Shown here piece after piece: positions 57,978-64,000 of a stretch of DNA of 64,000 bases. The stretch is from Streptomyces polyasparticus. GTDB taxonomy: Bacteria > Actinomycetota > Actinomycetes > Streptomycetales > Streptomycetaceae. The stretch is taken from the NCBI RefSeq assembly GCF_014493765.1, contig NZ_JACTVJ010000011.1, positions 124,001 to 188,000 on the forward strand, read 5' to 3'. The translations under genes and the position numbers were made by a program. How positions within the stretch are numbered: the first letter of the stretch is position 1; each line of letters starts with the position of its first letter. The notes below the pieces were generated by a model that saw only the letters and a list, made by a program, of their open reading frames with translations, was not told the origin of the DNA and ran no database searches.

Positions 57978-58616
57978 TCACGCCGACAACGCACTCATCG
58001 CCGCCGCTGCCGCAAGCAGTGCCGGACGCCGGTTCCCCGTCCGTATCTGCATCAGCGCCTCGGCCGTGAGCACCGGACGCGGCACCACGATGCCGCAGTG
58101 CTCGCAGAGCGGGCCCGAGAAGGGTTCGTGGGTGAGTTCCTGTTTCCAGGTGATGTCGGTGGAATCGCAGACCGGGCAGAGGTCGCCGGGTTCGCGCTCC
58201 AGCGCGGAGATCAGCCTGCGCAGCACCGCGGCCAGAGGTGCACCGGGGTGGACCGCCGGGTCCTCGCACCACGCTATGCCGTGGCCGCCCCAGGTCAGCC
58301 GGTGCCAGTCGTCGATCACTCCGGGCCTGCGCAGTCCGTCGTGCTTCTCGCGCTTGCGACGGTCGGCGAAGTCGCGTTCGTAGGCGAGCCAGACGGCCCT
58401 GGCCTCTTCGAGTTCGTCGAGCGCGGCCTCGAGCCGCGCCGGATCGGGGGACCGGTCCTCGGGGTCGAAGCCGGCCCTGGTGCACAGATGGTCCCAGGTC
58501 GCCCGGTGGCCGTAGGGGGCGAACCGTTCAAGGCACTTGCGCAGTGAATAGCGGCGCAGCGCCAGGTCGTTGTGTGGGTCACGCACCTGTCTCGCGAGGC
58601 TGCGGAATCCGGCCAT
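57978..58616 (-). CDS. Hypothetical protein with C-terminal zinc ribbon
   Basis: 212 residues from ATG 58616. The first 120 residues are charged and helical; the C-terminus has two Cys pairs (CPVCDST and LCEHCG), a zinc-ribbon pattern. ATG 58622 would leave only 3 nt to the ribosome site GGAGG, while ATG 58616 gives 9. No function is known. A role in nucleic-acid or protein binding is possible. Confidence 0.75.
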   Translation of the reverse strand: MAGFRSLARQVRDPHNDLALRRYSLRKCLERFAPYGHRATWDHLCTRAGFDPEDRSPDPARLEAALDELEEARAVWLAYERDFADRRKREKHDGLRRPGVIDDWHRLTWGGHGIAWCEDPAVHPGAPLAAVLRRLISALEREPGDLCPVCDSTDITWKQELTHEPFSGPLCEHCGIVVPRPVLTAEALMQIRTGNRRPALLAAAAAMSALSA

Positions 58617-58761
58617 CGCCATGCACCTCCGTCAGTGGAACTCGGACGTCGCGGGTTGGACGTAACGGGTCGTGATTCGGCTCCCTTTCGGCTCCATCGA
58701 ATTTCCGATGGGGTCCATCACTGCTGCATGCGGGGTGGCTGAGGCCCCCGGGTGTGGTGAA

Positions 58762-58788
58762 TTGGCAAAGGTGACGCATGTTCACCTT
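58762..58788 (+). promoter_or_regulatory. Operator-like palindrome near a -35 element
   Basis: AAGGTGA (58768-58774), 7 nt, TCACCTT (58782-58788): a 21-bp perfect palindrome. TTGGCA (58762-58767) abuts it. It lies in the 249-bp gap before the penicillin acylase gene, which also has CCATCG/CGATGG and TACCGTCGGTA palindromes. Confidence 0.5.
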
Positions 58789-58865
58789 CTGCTCGGTCCC
58801 TACCGTCGGTAACCTCCGGTCACCGCACTCGCGGGGTGCTTCACTTCCAGCCAGGAGGAGCAGGT

Positions 58866-61712
58866 ATGCGACAGCGCATCCCCCGACTCAGAGTCCGCAG
58901 CACCGGCACCGGAAACTCCAGGCCCGCCCGTGCCTTCGGCGTGCTCGCGGCCACCGCCGCACTCGCCGCCGGACTCCTCGCGCCGCTCCCGCAGGCCGCG
59001 GCGGCCGAAGTGCCGGCCGACCACTGCGGCGACCAGTGCAGCGACATCCTGCCGCCGGGCGCCAACGGCTCGGCGACGCTCGCGGGGATCCTCGGCCACC
59101 GCCTCTTCGGTACGAAACCGGCGCACAGCGACGATCAGTTGGCGCCCTACGACGCCCTGGCGTCGGGGTACGGATCCCTGACCGACGCCACCCTCAGCAG
59201 CTACTTCCATGACGCGTCCTTCGGTGTTCCGGCCGACCAGGTCGCCTCCGTCACGCGCCCCCGCCCCGATGTGACGATCACGCGCGACAAAAAGAACGGT
59301 GTTCCCCATATCAAGGGCAGCACGCGCTACGGCACCGAGTTCGGCGCCGGATTCGCCGCGGGCCAGGACCGCCTGTGGCTGATCGACCTGTTCCGGCACA
59401 TCGGCCGCGGCGAGCTCACCCCGTTCGCCGGCGGCGCCCCGGCCAACCAGGGCCTGGAGCAGAGCTTCTGGCCGCAGGCCCCGTACAGCGAGGCGGATCT
59501 GCAGGCGCAGGTCGACTACATCCTCAACCAGCAGGGTGCGCGCGGGAAACAGGCCATGGAGGACGCCCAGGCCTACGTGGACGGACTCAACGCCTATCGC
59601 GTTCAAGCCAAGAAGTGGCGCTATTTCCCGGGCGAGTACGTCCTCACCGGAAAGATCGACGCGATCACCAACATCGGCGAGATCCAGCCGTTCAAGGTGA
59701 CCGACCTCATCGCCCTCGCCTCCGTGGTCGGCGGGCTCTTCGGTGGAGGCGGCGGGGGAGAGGTGGAGTCGGCTCTCTCGCTGCTCGCCGCGCAGAACAA
59801 GTACGGAGTGGAGGAGGGCACGAAGGTCTGGGAGTCCTTCCGCCAGCGCAACGACCCCGAGACCGTGCAGACCGTCCACGACGGCAGCAGCTTCCCGTAC
59901 GCCGAGAAGCCCGCGAAACCACGCGGGATGGCCATGCCGGACGCGGGCTCCGTGGAACGCGAACCGCTGATCTTCGACCGTACGGGCGCGGCCGCGCAGC
60001 AGACCCCCGCGAAGGACCCGGTCGAGGCGCCCGCCAAGCTCCGCAAGCTGCAGGGGATGCATGACGAAGGCGTGCTGCCCGAGGACCTGTTCAGCGCCAA
60101 GAAGGGCATGTCCAACGCGCTGGTCGTCTCCGGGAAGCACACCGCCAGCGGTAACCCGGTGGCCGTGTTCGGCCCGCAGACCGGGTACTTCGCGCCGCAG
60201 CTCCTGATGATGCAGGAGCTCGACGGACCCGGCATCAAGGCCCGCGGTGTCTCCTTCGCCGGTGTCGGCATGTACATCCAGCTGGGCCGCGGCGTGGACT
60301 ACTCCTGGTCGGCCACCTCGGCGGGCCAGGACATCACCGACACCTACGCGATCGAACTCTGCGAACCGGGCGGCGGGTCGCCCACCAAGCAGTCCACGCA
60401 CTACCGCTACAAGGGCGCGTGCGTCCCGATGGAGAAGCTGGAGAAGCGCAACGCCTGGAAGCCCAGCCTCGCGGACTCCACGGCCGCGGGCTCGTACCGG
60501 ATGCAGATCTTCCGTACGCACTACGGCATCGTCACGCACCGCGCCCTGATCGGCGGCAAGCCCTTCGCGTACACCTCGCTGCGCTCCACGTACCGCCACG
60601 AGGCCGACTCGATCATCGGCTTCCAGATGTTCAACGACCCGGGATACGTGAAGGACGCCAAGTCCTTCCAGAAGGCGGCCGATCACATCGGCTACGCCTT
60701 CAACTGGTTCTACGCGGACTCCCGTGACATCGCGTACTACAACAGCGGCTCCAACCCGGTGCGCGCCGCAGGCGTGGACGCCTCCTTCCCGGTCCTCGCC
60801 GAGGACGCGTACGCCTGGAAGGACTTCGACCCGCGGGGCAACACCGCCGCGTACACCCCGATGAACGAGCATCCGCAGTCGGTGAACCAGGACTACTACA
60901 TCTCCTGGAACAACAAGCAGGCCGACGATTACAGCGCCGCCGACTTCAGCTTCGGCGCCGTGCACCGCGGTGATCTCCTCGACGACCGGGTCAAGGAGCT
61001 GATCGGGAACGGCAAGGTGACCCGCGCCTCCCTGACGCAGGCGATGGCCGAGGCGGCGGTCGCGGATCTGCGCGGTGAGCAGGTGCTGCCGGAGCTCCTG
61101 AAGGTGATCCGTTCCCAGCCGGTCGCCGATCCGCAACTGGCGCAGGCCGTCCAGCAGTTGGAGGCCTGGCAGCAGGCGGGCACCCTGCGCAACCAGACGT
61201 CGGCGGGCTCCAAGACGTACGCGCACGCGGACGCCATCCGGATCATGGACGCATGGTGGCCGCTCCTGGTGGAGGCGGCGTTCAAGCCCGGGCTCGGCGA
61301 CGAGCTGTACGCGGCACTGACCGGGCAGCTCGGTGTCGACGAAGCGCCTTCGGCGGCGCACGGACCGACGGGGGCGCATGCCGGTTCGGCCTTCCAGCGC
61401 GGCTGGTGGGGCTATGTCGACAAGGATCTACGGGTGGTCCTCGGCCAGGAAGTGAAGGGCCCGCTCGCCCGCACGTACTGCGGCGGAGGACAGCTCGCCG
61501 CCTGCCGCGACGCGTTGCTCACCACCCTCGCCCGGGCCGCGGCCAAACCCGTCACCGAGGTGTACCCCGGTGACGAGCACTGCAAGGCCGGCGACCAGTG
61601 GTGTGCGGACGCGATCGTGCACCGGGCGGTCGGCGGGATCACGCACCAGCCGATCCAGTGGCAGAACCGGCCCACCTACCAGCAGGTGGTGGAGTTCCCT
61701 TCCCACAGGTGA
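58866..61712 (+). CDS. Secreted penicillin acylase family protein
   Basis: 948 residues. The signal peptide (FGVLAATAALAAGLLAPL then AAAAE) is followed by an alpha-chain, a spacer and the beta-chain. The catalytic Ser at the beta-chain N-terminus is in KKGMSNALVV (near 416), the NTN-hydrolase Ser with following Asn-Ala. Family members hydrolyse acyl amides such as penicillins, acyl-homoserine lactones or cyclic lipopeptides. It is likely processed by autocleavage after export. ATG 58866 has AGGAGG upstream. Confidence 0.93.
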   Translation: MRQRIPRLRVRSTGTGNSRPARAFGVLAATAALAAGLLAPLPQAAAAEVPADHCGDQCSDILPPGANGSATLAGILGHRLFGTKPAHSDDQLAPYDALASGYGSLTDATLSSYFHDASFGVPADQVASVTRPRPDVTITRDKKNGVPHIKGSTRYGTEFGAGFAAGQDRLWLIDLFRHIGRGELTPFAGGAPANQGLEQSFWPQAPYSEADLQAQVDYILNQQGARGKQAMEDAQAYVDGLNAYRVQAKKWRYFPGEYVLTGKIDAITNIGEIQPFKVTDLIALASVVGGLFGGGGGGEVESALSLLAAQNKYGVEEGTKVWESFRQRNDPETVQTVHDGSSFPYAEKPAKPRGMAMPDAGSVEREPLIFDRTGAAAQQTPAKDPVEAPAKLRKLQGMHDEGVLPEDLFSAKKGMSNALVVSGKHTASGNPVAVFGPQTGYFAPQLLMMQELDGPGIKARGVSFAGVGMYIQLGRGVDYSWSATSAGQDITDTYAIELCEPGGGSPTKQSTHYRYKGACVPMEKLEKRNAWKPSLADSTAAGSYRMQIFRTHYGIVTHRALIGGKPFAYTSLRSTYRHEADSIIGFQMFNDPGYVKDAKSFQKAADHIGYAFNWFYADSRDIAYYNSGSNPVRAAGVDASFPVLAEDAYAWKDFDPRGNTAAYTPMNEHPQSVNQDYYISWNNKQADDYSAADFSFGAVHRGDLLDDRVKELIGNGKVTRASLTQAMAEAAVADLRGEQVLPELLKVIRSQPVADPQLAQAVQQLEAWQQAGTLRNQTSAGSKTYAHADAIRIMDAWWPLLVEAAFKPGLGDELYAALTGQLGVDEAPSAAHGPTGAHAGSAFQRGWWGYVDKDLRVVLGQEVKGPLARTYCGGGQLAACRDALLTTLARAAAKPVTEVYPGDEHCKAGDQWCADAIVHRAVGGITHQPIQWQNRPTYQQVVEFPSHR

Positions 61713-61846
61713 AGCAGATGAAGCGGACCGTTCCTGAGCTCCGGCGCGGGGGCGGTCCGTCGCCAAGATGAGTAGGTGCACTCAGGCCCACACGCCCGTG
61801 ACGGGCGACGATGGTGATCATTCGTCGTCCGTCACAGGAGTGCCGT

Positions 61847-62608
61847 GTGCTCAGCCGTCTCGCCCACCGTCTCGTCCCGGCCGCCGGGCGCCTCACCGTG
61901 ACCACCGACGCGGGCGCCGTGCTGGCGCCGGGCAGCCTCATCGTCGCGAACCACACCTCGCTGGCCGACCCGGCCGTCGTCCTCGCCGCGCTGCACCGGC
62001 TCGGGGTACGGCCCGTGGTGATGGCCGCCGCGGGACTGTGGCGCATCCCGGTGCTCGGCGCGGCCCTCGCCCGCGAGGGGCACATACCCGTCCACCGCGG
62101 TGACCGCCGCGCGGCGCACGCCCTCGACCTCGCGGCCGCCGCGCTGCAGGACGGCAGGCTGGTCCTCATCTACGGGGAAGGCCGGCTGCCGGTCCGCAAG
62201 GACGCCGCCGAGCAGGCCCCCGAACGCTTCCGCAGCGGCGTGGCCCGGCTCACCGAACGCACCGGCGCCCCCGTCGTGCCGGTCGGCCAGGCCGGAGCGC
62301 GCAGAGTCCTCTCCGGCGGCACCGCGAAGCACCTCGCGGGCCTGGCCACGGCGCCGCTGCGCCGCCCACGGCTCCATGTGCACGTGGGCGCACCCCTCAC
62401 GCTGACCGGGGGCGGTCACCGGACCGTCCGCACCGCACGGGCCCACGCTGCGGTCACGGCGGCCTGGCGCACGGCGGCGGCCCGGATCGGCGAACCGGCC
62501 GCGCTGGGCGAACTCACCGCGCTCGGCGACGGCGTGGCGCTCGGTGGCGAAGTGGCGTCCGGTGACGCGGTGTCGACGTTCGGCGACGAGGTGACGCGCG
62601 CGGCGTGA
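61847..62608 (+). CDS. PlsC-like 1-acylglycerol-3-phosphate acyltransferase
   Basis: 253 residues. Motif NHTSLADP (HX4D, about residues 37-44) and YGEGRL are the acyltransferase blocks. It transfers an acyl chain to lysophosphatidate or a related acceptor. GTG 61847 has AGGAG 6 nt upstream. The last 55 residues are Gly/Ala-rich and repetitive in character (LGDGVALGGEVASGD). Confidence 0.88.
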   Translation: MLSRLAHRLVPAAGRLTVTTDAGAVLAPGSLIVANHTSLADPAVVLAALHRLGVRPVVMAAAGLWRIPVLGAALAREGHIPVHRGDRRAAHALDLAAAALQDGRLVLIYGEGRLPVRKDAAEQAPERFRSGVARLTERTGAPVVPVGQAGARRVLSGGTAKHLAGLATAPLRRPRLHVHVGAPLTLTGGGHRTVRTARAHAAVTAAWRTAAARIGEPAALGELTALGDGVALGGEVASGDAVSTFGDEVTRAA

Positions 62609-62616
62609 GCCGCAGC

Positions 62617-63918
62617 TCAGGCCCGAACGCGTCCCGCCGCAAGCACCACCTGCGCCAACTCCTTGTGCAGGATGTCGCTGTGGGCCCCCGACGGCGGTCC
62701 GCCGCGGCGGACCTTCGCGGCCGCGTCCACGTTCACACAGCCGTCCTTCGGCAGCCGGCCGTCGAGCGCCTGGGCGAGCGTGAGCCGCTTGACGCCGTCG
62801 ACGGCCTTGATCCCGTCGTAGCCGAGCGCACTCCACTTGGCCTCGTCGCCGAGCAGCCCCATCGAATCGCCGGCGAGCCGCGAGGCCAGCGGATAGAACA
62901 CCTTCAAGGCGGCGTCGTGCTCCGAGTGGCAGCACACCAGCGGCCCGTCGATCCGCCGCTCCTGCCCGCGCAGCACGCCTCCGTTGTCCGCCTGGTGGGG
63001 CAGCCGCGGGGCGAAGGCGTAATGCGAGAACGCGCCCTGCAGCAAAGTCACCGACTTTACGTGCGACACGTTCCTCGGCAGCCCGCGCAGCGCGAAGGAG
63101 ACAAGGCGCGCACCGAAGCTGTGCCCGACGAGATGGATCCTCATGTCCGGGTTGCGGTCGGCCAGTTCACCGAGCGCGGGCCCGAGCCCCAGCTGTCCGA
63201 CCGTGCCCGCGCGCCGCTTCATCGCGTAGTAGGTGCCCTGGCGAAGCAGCTCCTTGCCGCCGTTCCACAGCCGGTCGAGCCCGATCCCGAACGTGCCCTC
63301 GCGCGGTGCCGGCTGCACGGCGCCCAACTCCTCCAGCGCTTCGGTGAACCCCCGGCAGACGGCCGCCGTGTCGTCGAAGAGCATCGCCGGATCGCTCTGC
63401 GGCGCGGCCGTCTCCGCCTCGATGTCCCCGGCGAAGGAGGCCTGCGTGCCGCGCAGCGGCACCTCCACCAGCTTCCGTACGAAAAGGCCGAACTCGTCGA
63501 ACGCCGCCTGATTGGTGGGCTGTTCGGTGAGCATCCGCGCAAGCCGGTCCACGAACTCCGCGCGGTCGGGGAACGTCTGCCGCAGCGCCTGCCGGGTGGC
63601 CTCGTCGAGCTCGGGCCGAAGGGCGGGCTCCACGGCGGCCCGCGGATCGAAGTCGGGAATCGGCTCGTCCGTGAACCGCATCGAGGGCCACATCACGCCC
63701 ACGTAGCCCGTCGTCCCCGCGGGCGCGAGCGCCCCGAACGGCGCGAAGAAGCGGTCGTAGAGCTTGTTGGCGAGCGATCGGTCGTTGTTCCAGCCGTGCG
63801 CGAACACGATCAGATCCTTCACCCGCAATGCGCGCAGCGCCTCCAGCTGCCTGCCCTGGACGTCCCCGTCCGCGTCGAAGGTGAGCTCCCGGTACGGTGC
63901 GACGCTGAACTCCGGCAT
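62617..63918 (-). CDS. Alpha/beta-hydrolase (lipase-like)
   Basis: 433 residues. The nucleophile elbow is VGHSFG (Ser near 267), and the oxyanion segment is FAHGWNND. A long insert at about 100-230 separates them. The C-terminal part includes LCHS-like CCHSEHDAAL. No signal peptide is visible, so cytosolic. ATG 63918 follows GGAGGCTGCC. It is convergent with the PlsC-like gene, 8 bp apart. Lipid or ester hydrolysis is likely; substrate unknown. Confidence 0.82.
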   Translation of the reverse strand: MPEFSVAPYRELTFDADGDVQGRQLEALRALRVKDLIVFAHGWNNDRSLANKLYDRFFAPFGALAPAGTTGYVGVMWPSMRFTDEPIPDFDPRAAVEPALRPELDEATRQALRQTFPDRAEFVDRLARMLTEQPTNQAAFDEFGLFVRKLVEVPLRGTQASFAGDIEAETAAPQSDPAMLFDDTAAVCRGFTEALEELGAVQPAPREGTFGIGLDRLWNGGKELLRQGTYYAMKRRAGTVGQLGLGPALGELADRNPDMRIHLVGHSFGARLVSFALRGLPRNVSHVKSVTLLQGAFSHYAFAPRLPHQADNGGVLRGQERRIDGPLVCCHSEHDAALKVFYPLASRLAGDSMGLLGDEAKWSALGYDGIKAVDGVKRLTLAQALDGRLPKDGCVNVDAAAKVRRGGPPSGAHSDILHKELAQVVLAAGRVRA

Positions 63919-63931
63919 GGCAGCCTCCGTC

Positions 63932-63978
63932 CACGGACCCCGGCACTGTGTCCGCCCAGCATGGCGCCGGGGTCCGTG
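63932..63978. terminator. 13-bp hairpin at the window edge
   Basis: Perfect arms CACGGACCCCGGC (63932-63944) and GCCGGGGTCCGTG (63966-63978), 21-nt loop. It lies upstream of the hydrolase gene, so it probably ends a gene beyond the window, or is an operator. Confidence 0.55.
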
Positions 63979-64000
63979 CTCGGCCAGCTCTGTTTCCGTA

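Noticed and set aside
58800-61379. 859-codon antisense frame over the penicillin acylase gene
   Set aside because: Exact mirror of the GC-rich codon positions of a well-supported gene, no ribosome site or domain.

Overview
The base composition (very high G+C, strongly GC-biased third positions), long Tat and Sec signal peptides, dense regulator content, GTG/TTG starts and many leaderless transcripts all point to a Streptomyces or close actinomycete chromosome. The window reads as an ordinary chromosomal stretch rich in accessory functions. I see no tRNA, rRNA, insertion sequence, prophage or CRISPR array. Region 1 (1-6.3 kb): a truncated TctA-type permease, a 47-residue protein behind a structured leader, a methyltransferase-NUDIX-VOC fusion behind a promoter resembling the DNA-damage (RecA-NDp/PafBC) class, a GNAT/DUF402 pair, a short GntR regulator and an AAA ATPase. 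Region 2 (6.3-17.0 kb): an envelope polysaccharide block. A membrane-anchored clan-A glycosidase faces a minus-strand cluster of a membrane protein, a FemAB/BcsL-type acyltransferase, two family-2 glycosyltransferases, a polysaccharide deacetylase and a 1539-residue protein. That protein joins a Wzx-like flippase to a second polytopic membrane domain through a repeat-rich disordered linker. Region 3 (17.2-26.1 kb): a secreted GDSL lipase, a Ser/Thr kinase with an unusual ectodomain, and a coherent unit made of an ECF sigma factor (SigK-like), its RskA-like anti-sigma factor, and divergent DUF4331, TPR and His-rich NicO-type metal transporter genes. The two arms share a promoter region with five 8-bp units. 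Region 4 (26.2-35.1 kb): CoA-transferase, Tat-exported M20 peptidase, FetB-like permease, GNAT, a stand-alone type ISP C-terminal domain, a GntR/UTRA regulator and homogentisate dioxygenase with a 28-bp palindrome at its promoter. Region 5 (35.1-43.5 kb): a translationally coupled group of beta-helix membrane protein, cupredoxin-like lipoprotein and multispanning membrane protein, with an unusual concentration of unrelated tandem repeats, then a TetR regulator and a molybdopterin oxidoreductase with a clear operator array. Region 6 (43.5-64 kb): metal-citrate transporter with a leader that can hide its ribosome site, MFS, aldehyde and alcohol dehydrogenases, a ChaN-like Tat protein, EamA exporter, TetR/acyl-CoA dehydrogenase, TetR/MaoC sharing a 15-bp operator, SoxR, an Rnl5-type RNA ligase, a BKACE enzyme, penicillin acylase, a PlsC-like acyltransferase and a lipase-like hydrolase. 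Eleven start codons in the window sit 6-8 nt downstream of a -10-like hexamer, implying leaderless mRNAs, and I used this to choose starts. Functions are assigned from recognised motifs only; no database search was possible.
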